From Oligoflexus sp. (GTDB lineage: Bacteria; Bdellovibrionota_B; Oligoflexia; Oligoflexales; Oligoflexaceae): 64,000 nt of DNA. The notes under the pieces are model-generated. The model saw only the letters and a list, made by a program, of their open reading frames with translations. It had not been told where the DNA came from and did not search any database. The position numbers were made by a program, and so were the translations under genes. Location: positions 124,001-188,000 of the forward strand of contig JACMOC010000061.1 of the NCBI GenBank assembly GCA_014378195.1, read 5' to 3'. Position 1 is the stretch's first letter, and every line of letters starts with the position of its first letter. This document shows positions 54,186 through 62,503 of the stretch, one piece after another.

Positions 54186-54581
54186 TTAGAGGCTGTAATC
54201 GCTGAGTTCTGCAAGGTAACGAACTTTATCGAGTCTCTGAAAGGCATCGAAGTCCCAATGTTCCCCAGAGGTGTTCACAGTCGGTTCAGCCATGAAAACG
54301 TGGTAATCTGTTCCTTCGAAAGTGAGAACAGTAAAAGTGTATTCGTCACCTTCATAGGCGAGCAGTCTTCTCCACGATACTTCGGAGCATTCGTGATATA
54401 AATGAAATGCTGTGCAGGCGCTCGCATCACTGCGCAAAAGTGGATAGGCTTCGCCTTCAATTCTGAGGCAAGCCCAGCCTTTGACTGTTATGATTTTAAA
54501 TAAGCGGCTTTCGAGTTCGCCTTTGGTCACCCTTTGCAAGATGTCCGGATCACGAAGAGTTCCATAAAATGCTAGATTCAT
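54186..54581 (-). CDS. Gamma-glutamylcyclotransferase (GGCT/AIG2-like) protein
   Basis: A 131-residue protein from ATG 54581 with the family opening FYGTLRDP and a catalytic-type Glu in AYEGDEY. These enzymes cyclise gamma-glutamyl peptides to 5-oxoproline. The substrate is not known. Its frame continues upstream for 22 codons, but the family start fits 54581 best. It precedes the matrixin-like gene. Confidence 0.75.
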   Translation of the reverse strand: MNLAFYGTLRDPDILQRVTKGELESRLFKIITVKGWACLRIEGEAYPLLRSDASACTAFHLYHECSEVSWRRLLAYEGDEYTFTVLTFEGTDYHVFMAEPTVNTSGEHWDFDAFQRLDKVRYLAELSDYSL

Positions 54582-54682
54582 TGGGAATTGGACCTTTTCT
54601 AACAATGATCCTCGAAACAGTGTGCAGAATCGACACAAAAAAGGCAAGCCACAGCGAAGCTTGTTATGAGGAGGATTTTAGA

Positions 54683-55648
54683 GTGGATGTATCGGCTATG
54701 GAAGCTGCGGATCATATCTGGAAATACGCTGTCTCAGAAATTGAGACTCTCAAACTCATCGATCGTCAGAAGTTGATGGAGAGGGTCCAGGTTCTCAATA
54801 AAGAAGTGGAGACCTTCGATATGGATCAGGCCGCGCGTGCGGTCCTTCAGGCTATCTGGGATCTGCATCCGCTTCATGCGAAGCTCACAAGGCAGATGCA
54901 GGAGTTTCAACCCTCCGATGCTCTCGGCAAAGCCTTGCTTGAAGCCTGGAACATCCTGCCACCGCGATTGGTCGAAACGCATTGGGAGCTCGTGAAGAAG
55001 GCTGCCAAGCGGCACCATATTCCCACGCAGTTCGAAGATGAGGCTGAGTTTCAGGAGTTGATGAGCGTAGGCCGCGAAGCCTTGTTTATGGCCGCGCAAA
55101 AGTTCTTTAAAAGGCCTAAGGGTTCGTTCAAGAGTTTTGCCTGGTCTTTTATGCGGGAAAGCATGCGGGAAGAGCAGCGCAATCGTCATCCGGTACCTCC
55201 AAGCGTGCTCAAAAAGTTGGCAACTCTCGGTCGTCTCCGTGAGGAATATCACGTTCGCGACCTTACGTTGACGCGCGACATTATTTTGCGCGAATTGAAG
55301 CTCTCTGAAAATGAGGCGAAAGAGCTCCTGGCGACTGAAGCGGTTTGGGGTTCAGGGCAGCCTTTTGAGCATGATCATATTTTGGAGGAGCTTGAGGTCG
55401 CTGATTATAGCCTCGATTCTCTCGGCATGATTATGGAAGTGGAAAACGTAAAATTGCTGGAAGAAGCGATGAGCGGCCTAGGCGAGCCCGAAGCGTCGAT
55501 CATTCGTAAACTTTATTTTGAAGAGCGTAGTTATCGCGAGGCCGCCGAGGATCTCGGGGTCAGCCTGCCTGCATTCAAGCGGTACCATAAAAAGGCGCTC
55601 GAATCGATGCGTGAGCACTTTGCGCAGCCAACGGAGTATCTCTCGTAA
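54683..55648 (+). CDS. Divergent sigma-70-family factor
   Basis: I start this at GTG 54683, eight bases after a strong GAGGAGG; an ATG at 54569 would overlap the start of the divergent GGCT-like gene. The 321-residue protein has a helical N-terminus, then a region 2-like block (FQELMSVGREALFMAAQKFF and FKSFAWSFMRESMREEQRNRH) and a C-terminal region 4 with helix-turn-helix SYREAAEDLGVSLPAFKRYHKKAL. Regions 2 and 4 are about 100 residues apart, filled by an acidic stretch. It could be a stress or developmental sigma factor. No anti-sigma gene is adjacent. Confidence 0.75.
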   Translation: MDVSAMEAADHIWKYAVSEIETLKLIDRQKLMERVQVLNKEVETFDMDQAARAVLQAIWDLHPLHAKLTRQMQEFQPSDALGKALLEAWNILPPRLVETHWELVKKAAKRHHIPTQFEDEAEFQELMSVGREALFMAAQKFFKRPKGSFKSFAWSFMRESMREEQRNRHPVPPSVLKKLATLGRLREEYHVRDLTLTRDIILRELKLSENEAKELLATEAVWGSGQPFEHDHILEELEVADYSLDSLGMIMEVENVKLLEEAMSGLGEPEASIIRKLYFEERSYREAAEDLGVSLPAFKRYHKKALESMREHFAQPTEYLS

Positions 55649-55685
55649 AAGGTAGAGTGGCCCAAGAACATTGATTTGCTAGGGA

Positions 55686-55706
55686 ACCCACCAATTCATG
55701 GTGGGT
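55686..55706 (+). repeat. Hairpin after the sigma-like gene
   Basis: ACCCACCA (55686-55693) pairs perfectly with TGGTGGGT (55699-55706) around a 5-base loop. It lies 38 bases after the stop. There is no T tract, so only a terminator-like role can be suggested. The rest of 55649-55902 shows no gene. Confidence 0.4.
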
Positions 55707-55902
55707 GTCGATCCTAGAACTTTAGGCTCCCCAAGTCTCCTTGAGGTTTGCACACCATCCTACAATCAAACTCCCTGGTTTGTTTTTGTCGGTTCGCCTG
55801 CATCAATCAATGATGTCGTAAAACGTCCCAGACCACCCCAGCGCTAGTATAACGAAGGCTGCGGGAAAAGTCTCACAAAAGAGCAGACGACTCCGCTTGG
55901 AC

Positions 55903-56871
55903 TTAGTAGGAGACAGGGATAATTACAGGGTAAGTAGGGCTAAGTTGACGTTGGTCGAGGGAAAACTGAAGAGTCACTTCAGGATGTTCGCCCGTTGGCA
56001 GATCGATCTCAAGAGAGCTCTGAAGCACGAGCCAAGGCCTGTTAATGATAAAGTCGCTGGACGATGCCACGTATCGAAAATGGGTCATCCCGGTCGGTGC
56101 GACGAGCTGTAGCGATATGTTATGGGTGCTGTTCGCGGGTAGAGTTTCGCCGAGATAATGGGCGCCGATATCAAGGCGGTTTGAATCTTTCACCAGAGTG
56201 AGTGTCGGAATCTGTTCGTCACCGCGGTAGGGTTTGGTGCCGACGAATCCGGCCGAATAGCCCGCACTGGCCAGGCTTAGCGCATGATTGCCAACAGGCA
56301 CTTTTAAGGTGTAAGACCCGTCGAGACTTGTCGTTGCCTGCAAGGGAGTGCCAGTGATGCTGACAGTCACACCTGCAAGTCCGCCTTCGCCTTCAAAGTT
56401 AACGGCGCCACTTAGATTTACATAGGGAACCAACTCAACATCACGAATAGGCGTGTCCGCGCCGTCTGCGACTTTCACACCAGAAATTCTAAGAGCGACC
56501 GGGCTGATTTTGCCATCCGCTGCCGTTTGCTGCCCTTCGACGACAAGATCGTAGATACCCGAAGACATGTTTATAAATCCGGGTTTGCCGTTTTGGTCGA
56601 CTATTTTTTGAAGAACGGCGTGCTGGGCATTACCGACGACATAGCCGGTGAGATTGGTCCACTTATCACTCAGTGTGAGCACGATGCGTCCCTGCTTGGT
56701 TGCATCGGACGTCGCTGCACCGTTGCCTTGGCTGTTCGTTGAAACGTTGGGCAAGGCTGGTGATGCGGCGGCATCATTCTTACCGGAATTTGAGCAGGAG
56801 GCGTTGATGACAAAAAGCGAAAGCGCGGCAAACGCCGTGCTAGTTTTTGTCAGGTTTTTCCAAAGCATCAT
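55903..56871 (-). CDS. Lipoprotein with carboxypeptidase-regulatory-like domain
   Basis: A 322-residue protein with ATGATG start preceded by GGAGG and a lipobox (VINASC, C26). After an Asn/Ala-rich linker the protein is beta rich. Residues about 155-215 read SGAVNFEGEGGLAGVTVSITG followed by TTSLDGSYTLKVPVGNHAL, the pattern of carboxypeptidase regulatory-like (Ig-like) domains. It sits downstream of the HEAT-repeat gene on the same strand, with 106 bases between them. Confidence 0.75.
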   Translation of the reverse strand: MMLWKNLTKTSTAFAALSLFVINASCSNSGKNDAAASPALPNVSTNSQGNGAATSDATKQGRIVLTLSDKWTNLTGYVVGNAQHAVLQKIVDQNGKPGFINMSSGIYDLVVEGQQTAADGKISPVALRISGVKVADGADTPIRDVELVPYVNLSGAVNFEGEGGLAGVTVSITGTPLQATTSLDGSYTLKVPVGNHALSLASAGYSAGFVGTKPYRGDEQIPTLTLVKDSNRLDIGAHYLGETLPANSTHNISLQLVAPTGMTHFRYVASSSDFIINRPWLVLQSSLEIDLPTGEHPEVTLQFSLDQRQLSPTYPVIIPVSY

Positions 56872-56977
56872 GAGTTGTCCTCCTAAACCCCTTGTCGGAC
56901 GGCCTCTTTCAAGTCTGAAGTCTAATGTATAAACCCCTAAAATATCAGTACTTTTTCTCGGTTTGAAGGCCGTCTTT

Positions 56978-58798
56978 TCATGGGGCTTTGGCTGGGCTCA
57001 CGCCGTTTTTACGATCCAATTCGTTCTGAATGTAAGTTTTGATCTCGGGAAGCGTAGTTGCGGAGCGGAACGATTTGAGTGCGGCCTCGGCTTGGGCATC
57101 GTTTTGATTCAGGCCATGAACCAAAAGCGTGATGGCCCGGGTTTGAACATTTTCATCCTCCGACTTCGCAAATGTCCTGGCGATTTTTGCGTAATCTTCG
57201 CCATTGAGATTTTTGTATTCCAGAGCGCCGAGAAGCTCGTTCGCTACAATGTCACTGGCCTCATTATCGATAGCACTCATAAGCGTGGCTTTTGCTGAAT
57301 CGGAGGGAACGTTACGAAGACTGTAGAGAGCTGCGGCTCGGATCATGACCTCTTCGTCTTTTGCCGACTTCTCAAGAGTCGGGATATAATCGACGCTGGC
57401 GTGGTTGCCCATAGCGGCAAGGAGAGCTGATCTGTGCGCAGGGTCATCGTCGCCATTAAAGTCCCGAATGATTGCTTTAGAAAGCTCAGGAACGTCGCCT
57501 TCAACCCGGCTTGCCACGCTCCCGGCTGAGAGATAGGCTGTCGTGAAAACATCGACTTCATTTTTAGCAACGGCGCTTTCGCCGATGGTGAGTAGATCCT
57601 GGGCGTGATGGGCTTCTGGGGTGGGGTGGTTGCCGATCGCTAGTAGCGCCTGAATGCGGCAGTAGTTATCCGGACACGTGTTTTGCGCGAGGTCAACCAG
57701 ACTGTCAGCCGTCGCCGCTAAGGGGGTTGAGGACAAAGCACCGAAAAGAACAGACATTTGCTGCTCGCGATCCTCGTCGCGTTCCCTATTGGCAAGGATG
57801 GCGTCGACCACATGCTTTATGTTCTCGGGATTTTTCAGTATCTCTTCTTCGAGACTTTGAGAGATCTGCATGATCGAATTAAAATCGGTGTTTTTCTTGA
57901 GCTCTTTGAGTTTGGTCATGGCTTGATCGAAAGTCAGGTGATCGTCAGAACTCGCTGTCTGATTCTGCAGAGTGGCCGTGATTTCGGCGACGGTCGCAAG
58001 GTCGATTTTACGGAACAAGTCATGTGAGAGTGTGATTTTTTCTGGTTTTTCAGCAGATTTGTTTAACATTTTGACCGACACGGTCGTTGAATAAACGATA
58101 GCCGAGTCTTTGCTTTCGGCCATTTCTACTTCAATGCGGCCGTCTATCGAAGTGAGCAGACCCGTCTCGTCGTAATCGTATACGAGTGTATTGATTTTCG
58201 GATTCACTTTGATCGAAGGATTGTGCGCCTGTACCCACGTGCGGACTATTTCGTTAGGTTTGGGGCTCTCATACTTCACGTTGTAGCGGCCCGTTTCATC
58301 ACTTTCCGCCCTAGTCAGCGGGCTCGCTCCAACACTCGCAATCGGCAAAAAAATCTTGCCCAGGATATTTAATTCCAGGCCGAGATAGGCCTCTGGAAAA
58401 TCTTTTTGAATGGTGTGATGGATGTCGGAATTGACGGTTTCGATAAGAGCGATTTTGTTGAGGAACGCATCCCGCACCTCGTCCGGTATGTCTTGCCCTT
58501 GAAGACTAAACTTTGAAACTTTGGTCCAGGCCGTCGTGATCGTTTTCGAAGCCGCGTGGCGATTTTGGAAAACGCCTGCGAATGTCAAGCCAGGAAGCGC
58601 TTGTTTTTCGCCTTTTTTGAGCATCGTCATAGTCATTTCAAAGGCATAGTCGACCGGAGCGCCATCGACTACCACGGGCGGCAAAGGTGCTACCTGCAGA
58701 TGGGGGCTGCGCTTATTGTGTGTGTAAGCGGACCAGCCGAGACCTATGACAAACGCTGTGATGCCAGCACTTAGTGCTATATGTTTGAAGCTCACCAT
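56978..58798 (-). CDS. HEAT-repeat secreted protein
   Basis: A 606-residue protein with an N-terminal signal or anchor helix. Residues 45-270 are beta rich; residues 290-600 are an alpha solenoid of HEAT-like repeats (e.g. RSALLAAMGNHAS, EVMIRAAALYSLRNV, NVQTRAITLLVHGL). A beta barrel followed by an alpha solenoid is the design of large lipid-transfer proteins, but sequence similarity is not clear. It starts 13 bases after the end of the 447-residue lipoprotein gene, so both are probably made from one message. Confidence 0.7.
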   Translation of the reverse strand: MVSFKHIALSAGITAFVIGLGWSAYTHNKRSPHLQVAPLPPVVVDGAPVDYAFEMTMTMLKKGEKQALPGLTFAGVFQNRHAASKTITTAWTKVSKFSLQGQDIPDEVRDAFLNKIALIETVNSDIHHTIQKDFPEAYLGLELNILGKIFLPIASVGASPLTRAESDETGRYNVKYESPKPNEIVRTWVQAHNPSIKVNPKINTLVYDYDETGLLTSIDGRIEVEMAESKDSAIVYSTTVSVKMLNKSAEKPEKITLSHDLFRKIDLATVAEITATLQNQTASSDDHLTFDQAMTKLKELKKNTDFNSIMQISQSLEEEILKNPENIKHVVDAILANRERDEDREQQMSVLFGALSSTPLAATADSLVDLAQNTCPDNYCRIQALLAIGNHPTPEAHHAQDLLTIGESAVAKNEVDVFTTAYLSAGSVASRVEGDVPELSKAIIRDFNGDDDPAHRSALLAAMGNHASVDYIPTLEKSAKDEEVMIRAAALYSLRNVPSDSAKATLMSAIDNEASDIVANELLGALEYKNLNGEDYAKIARTFAKSEDENVQTRAITLLVHGLNQNDAQAEAALKSFRSATTLPEIKTYIQNELDRKNGVSPAKAP

Positions 58799-58811
58799 AT
58801 TATGAGATGCC

Positions 58812-60155
58812 TTACTGCTTAGTCGTTGCGCCTTTCGAACAAGATTTAACTTTAGCTTTAGACGCCATAACTTTCAATTGGGCAATCTCAGCGATACCGA
58901 GAGTCTTCTGAAGGCCGCTATCCTTTGCTGTATCCTTAGTCACAGCTGTGAGCTGGGGTGTGATATCGCACGCGGAGACGGTGTTGCCGACTTCCGACAT
59001 TCCAACGTCACCCTTGAGATTGATCGTCACGAGCGAATCGGGAGGAGCCCAGAGAACGGATAAAAACTGATACTCGTTTTTATTCGAAGGCAGAGTGACC
59101 TTGATCGAGGTATTGCCTTTGATATAGGTCCAGAACGTATTTCCTATGACGGAGGGCACGGTCAACGACGGGACTGAGGTTTTGGCGAGGAAATAAAGAC
59201 TGCCCTGCACGAGCGTTATAGCAGGCGTCTCGTAAACGAAGTTTGCGTAATGACATTTTGTACCCTCTCGGGCGCCCATGGCAAGAGTGATCGGAAACAT
59301 CGCGCGAATCAGGGTGATTTTGCCGCCTGCTTCGGCTGAGGCAAATCCCGCATCGACTTTGGCCGCGACAAGAGTCGCACCGAAGCTGACGTCGGGAACG
59401 AATGAGACCACAATGCCAGTCTTCGACGTGGCATCCAGCGAAAGCTTGCTCCCGATAGCCCCCCAAAAAGCAACGCCCGACGAAACACCAAGCTTCGGAA
59501 TCCCGAAGATAGGCAAAGTTCCTTTCGTGAATTTATAAGTGGTCACAGGAAAGGTCAAAGAGGGGTTCGCCTGGGAAAGCATTTTCATATAGTTCGTCAA
59601 GCCAAAGCCTTTGATGGCGAAGCTTGCAATTCCACTGTTTCCCTTTGTCCAGCTCCCATAAGTCGTGACCTCTACCGTATGACTCTGGGCCGTGAGAGCA
59701 ACAACACCTTCCAGAATGAAAGCATCGAGATACCACATCGCTGTCATTTCACTCTTTAACGGGGTTGTCGAAACTTTAAAGTTGGTTTCGGCCCGGAATT
59801 TCTCTGTTTTTACATCGGCCAGTGCATTCGATAAATGAAGCTTCCGCGCTAAGGCGTGTTTGGTGACAGCCGAACCCTTGTCGGAAGTCACGAAAATTGC
59901 GGCATCATTGGAAGCGATATAACCCGCATAGGTCGGAGCCTTGGTTCGTATGGTGCGGGCGAGGTTGAAAATGAGGGGCACTTCCGCATAATTCACACCA
60001 AACGCTGTTACGGGATCAACTGCAGTGCTTGCACCTGTTCCCGAGGATAAACCCATGAGCTCAGACGACCCACCTTCGGCAGTTGGTTTGCATCCCGAGG
60101 TGGCTGTACAGAGGATAAGCGCTAAAGTTAGCAGTCTAAAATGGCGAGTAAGCAT
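58812..60155 (-). CDS. Lipoprotein of unknown function, partner of the HEAT-repeat protein
   Basis: A 447-residue protein with a lipobox (ATSGC, C22). A Gly/Ser-rich linker precedes a beta-rich domain with many Thr/Lys strands and two late Cys. TTGAGGCATTT precedes the ATG. It is the first gene of a two-gene run with the HEAT-repeat protein. No family recognised. It may be the outer-membrane or surface part of an envelope complex. Confidence 0.65.
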   Translation of the reverse strand: MLTRHFRLLTLALILCTATSGCKPTAEGGSSELMGLSSGTGASTAVDPVTAFGVNYAEVPLIFNLARTIRTKAPTYAGYIASNDAAIFVTSDKGSAVTKHALARKLHLSNALADVKTEKFRAETNFKVSTTPLKSEMTAMWYLDAFILEGVVALTAQSHTVEVTTYGSWTKGNSGIASFAIKGFGLTNYMKMLSQANPSLTFPVTTYKFTKGTLPIFGIPKLGVSSGVAFWGAIGSKLSLDATSKTGIVVSFVPDVSFGATLVAAKVDAGFASAEAGGKITLIRAMFPITLAMGAREGTKCHYANFVYETPAITLVQGSLYFLAKTSVPSLTVPSVIGNTFWTYIKGNTSIKVTLPSNKNEYQFLSVLWAPPDSLVTINLKGDVGMSEVGNTVSACDITPQLTAVTKDTAKDSGLQKTLGIAEIAQLKVMASKAKVKSCSKGATTKQ

Positions 60156-60423
60156 AAATGCCTCAATTTATTAGAGCTTTAGGCGTATTGCGTAGATACT
60201 TATCGGTATATTCCAGAAAAAGTTGAGGCAGTTTTGCGCTTTCTCAAGTTTTTTTGCAGGCAAGTCAGAATAATAAAAACATAAATAATGTTCATTCTTT
60301 AGCCCTTTGAAGAGGCGTGAAACTAATTCCCTTCGCGACCCAACCTTACGGGTTTGTTATGATCGAGACGTGGCCTCTAGGCTATACGTTGGGTATGGAT
60401 TGCTGAGGTTTGAGAGGAGCGCT

Positions 60424-60636
60424 ATGGTCATTCCATTTGATCGTCACTTCAAACGCCGTCAAGATCAGGAGCAGTACCGCAGAGATTTGGTCGACAGGAT
60501 ATTGGCTCACTATCGTCAAGATCCGAAAGAGAACGCAGAAGGCAGCATGTATATCGAGCATGTTAAACAAGGCTTTCCTGTGGAGATTTTAGAGAACATA
60601 GTGCAAAAGCTTGAACAACGTGCGGGTGGCACCTGA
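60424..60636 (+). CDS. Small hypothetical protein
   Basis: A 70-residue protein from ATG 60424 (GAGAGGAG upstream); the longer open frame from 60307 adds 39 unsupported residues. It is helical and highly charged (DRHFKRRQDQEQYRRDLVDRIL). The C-terminal part GFPVEILENIVQKLEQRAGG resembles a simple helical hairpin. A terminator follows it. No family recognised. Confidence 0.55.
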   Translation: MVIPFDRHFKRRQDQEQYRRDLVDRILAHYRQDPKENAEGSMYIEHVKQGFPVEILENIVQKLEQRAGGT

Positions 60637-60659
60637 TTTTTTCCATAATATTCGGTCCC

Positions 60660-60684
60660 AGGAGCCCTGACGAGGCTCCTTTTT
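60660..60684 (+). terminator. Rho-independent terminator of the 70-residue protein
   Basis: AGGAGCC (60660-60666) pairs with GGCTCCT (60674-60680) around a 7-base loop and is followed by TTTT and TCG. Confidence 0.7.
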
Positions 60685-60744
60685 CGTTTCTGTTCGGGCA
60701 AAAAACGCGTATGGTCCCGGCTCAATGGAATGCAGGGTAATGGG

Positions 60745-61713
60745 ATGGACGAGAGCGCTTGGAAGAAGATTCAAAAACTACGTCAATCATACTTAAATGC
60801 AAACGGTGATCTCCCCGATTACTGGCAAGATGATGAGCTCCTGAAAGCCTACGACGAAACACTCGCAATGCGAATCCGTTGGAAGTGGCGAGCCGTATTG
60901 GACGCGCTTCCTTTGCCTTTAACAGACCTCCCCAACATTATAGTCGACTGGGGCTGCGGGACGGGGGGCGCAACGCGCGAGGTTTTATCGCAGGCGTCTC
61001 AACCGGAACATTTTAAAAAAGTGATTTTCATGGATCGCTCCAGTCGCGCCGTTAAATTTGCGACTCGGAAGACCAGCGAAGAATTTCCCTTTATCAAGTA
61101 CGGAATAAAGGTCGACGATGAGCCGTTCCTTTTGCTTATCAGTCACGTCTTTTCGGAATTGCCGGAAGCCGAACTCAAAAAGCTTTTGCCTCTGCTGCAC
61201 AAAGCGAGCGCCCTTATTTGGGTGGAATCCGGGCGACCTTTAGAGAGCCGGCGACTAAGCGCTTTGCGGGAAGGTCTGAGATCAACCCATAGTTTTCTGG
61301 CGCCCTGTCCTCATCAGGGGCTTTGTGGAATGCTGGTCCCCGAGCAGCTCGAAAATTGGTGTCATTTCAAGGCGCCGGTCCCGAAAGAAGTGCACCATTC
61401 CGCCTTCTGGCGCGAGTGTTCAAAACAGTTAGGATTTGATCTCCGCAGTTTGCCGGTGGCCTATCTGTTCGCTGTTCACCATCCTCTTAAGACAGATAAT
61501 GACGGTGATCATGTTCGTGTTTTAGCGGGTTCACGAAAGCTCAAAGGTTATACCCGTTATCACGGGTGCAAAACCTCCGGTGTTTTTGAAGCCGAATTTA
61601 TGAAGCGTTACTCAAAACAGATATATGAATCACTTGCGGAGCCCGGATTACATTCCATATACCGGGCCAAAGACCTGAGTCCCAAGGAGCCAGATGATGC
61701 TAACTCCCTATAA
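60745..61713 (+). CDS. Rsm22-like methyltransferase
   Basis: A 322-residue SAM-dependent methyltransferase: motif I VDWGCGTGGATREV, then HVFSELPEAEL, and the Rsm22-type blocks APCPHQGLCGML and NWCHFKAPV. Rsm22 and METTL17 act on ribosome small-subunit assembly and carry iron-sulfur ligands in this Cys region. ATG at 60745 is used; ATG 60730 is possible. The end overlaps the Cof-type gene by 20 bases, so the two are coupled. Confidence 0.8.
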   Translation: MDESAWKKIQKLRQSYLNANGDLPDYWQDDELLKAYDETLAMRIRWKWRAVLDALPLPLTDLPNIIVDWGCGTGGATREVLSQASQPEHFKKVIFMDRSSRAVKFATRKTSEEFPFIKYGIKVDDEPFLLLISHVFSELPEAELKKLLPLLHKASALIWVESGRPLESRRLSALREGLRSTHSFLAPCPHQGLCGMLVPEQLENWCHFKAPVPKEVHHSAFWRECSKQLGFDLRSLPVAYLFAVHHPLKTDNDGDHVRVLAGSRKLKGYTRYHGCKTSGVFEAEFMKRYSKQIYESLAEPGLHSIYRAKDLSPKEPDDANSL

Positions 61714-62503
61714 AGCCGTGTTTATCGATCTTGACGGAACTCTTCTCAATCGACAGTCACAAATCAGTCCACGCAATGCCGCGTGCATCAAAAAGCTTGT
61801 GTCCAGAGGGATTCGTGTGGTTTTCGCCACGGGTCGGCCGGTGGAATCTATCCGCACCCTTCTGGGATCCGTACACGACCAAGATCCTGTGATCTCTCTC
61901 AGCGGCTCCATGATCAACCAGACCTTGTTTGGCCCGCCTATGAAGATGCAAACGATACCCTTTGAAACGGTGCACCAGGTTCTGGATGCCTGTCGTTCGA
62001 TGGGAACCGTGGATAACATCCTGCTTGATGAGTCGGATGGTTTTTATGCCTTGAAGCAAAGTCCCGATCTCGAAGAATTTATAGGAATGTACAACAAACA
62101 TCCCAAGTCTTTCACCTACGATGCGATTCCTTCGGCGCCCGTGCTTTCGGTATTGATTTATTCAAAAGATAATCGGCGTGCGATCTACAATACACTTCAA
62201 GAGAAGTTTGCAGACTCGGTGCATTTTACGTATTTCAAAGAATATCCATGGATAGAGCTCAGTACTTTTGGGTCAAACAAAGCCGTGGCTATGACGGATG
62301 TGTGTGAGAGCCTTGGGATCAAAGTCTCAGAAGCGATCGCGATAGGGGACGGCGCAAACGATCTTGAGATGATCGCTGCGGCGGGCCTCGGCATTGCGAT
62401 GGCCAATGCCGATGATGAGGTCAAAGCGGTCTCAGATCGCCTTGCGCCCCATCACGCGGAGGATGGGGTCGCCCAGGTGCTTGGGGAAATCTTCGGACTC
62501 TAG
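61694..62503 (+). CDS. Cof-type HAD-IIB phosphatase
   Basis: A 269-residue HAD-superfamily phosphatase. Motif I is FIDLDGTLLNR with the nucleophile Asp, motif II is FATGRP, motif IV is IGDGANDLEM, and the cap is type IIB. The substrate is not determined. AAGGAG lies upstream of the start, which is inside the end of the Rsm22-like gene. The stop overlaps the end of the convergent aminotransferase gene by four bases. Confidence 0.9.
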   Translation: MMLTPYKAVFIDLDGTLLNRQSQISPRNAACIKKLVSRGIRVVFATGRPVESIRTLLGSVHDQDPVISLSGSMINQTLFGPPMKMQTIPFETVHQVLDACRSMGTVDNILLDESDGFYALKQSPDLEEFIGMYNKHPKSFTYDAIPSAPVLSVLIYSKDNRRAIYNTLQEKFADSVHFTYFKEYPWIELSTFGSNKAVAMTDVCESLGIKVSEAIAIGDGANDLEMIAAAGLGIAMANADDEVKAVSDRLAPHHAEDGVAQVLGEIFGL

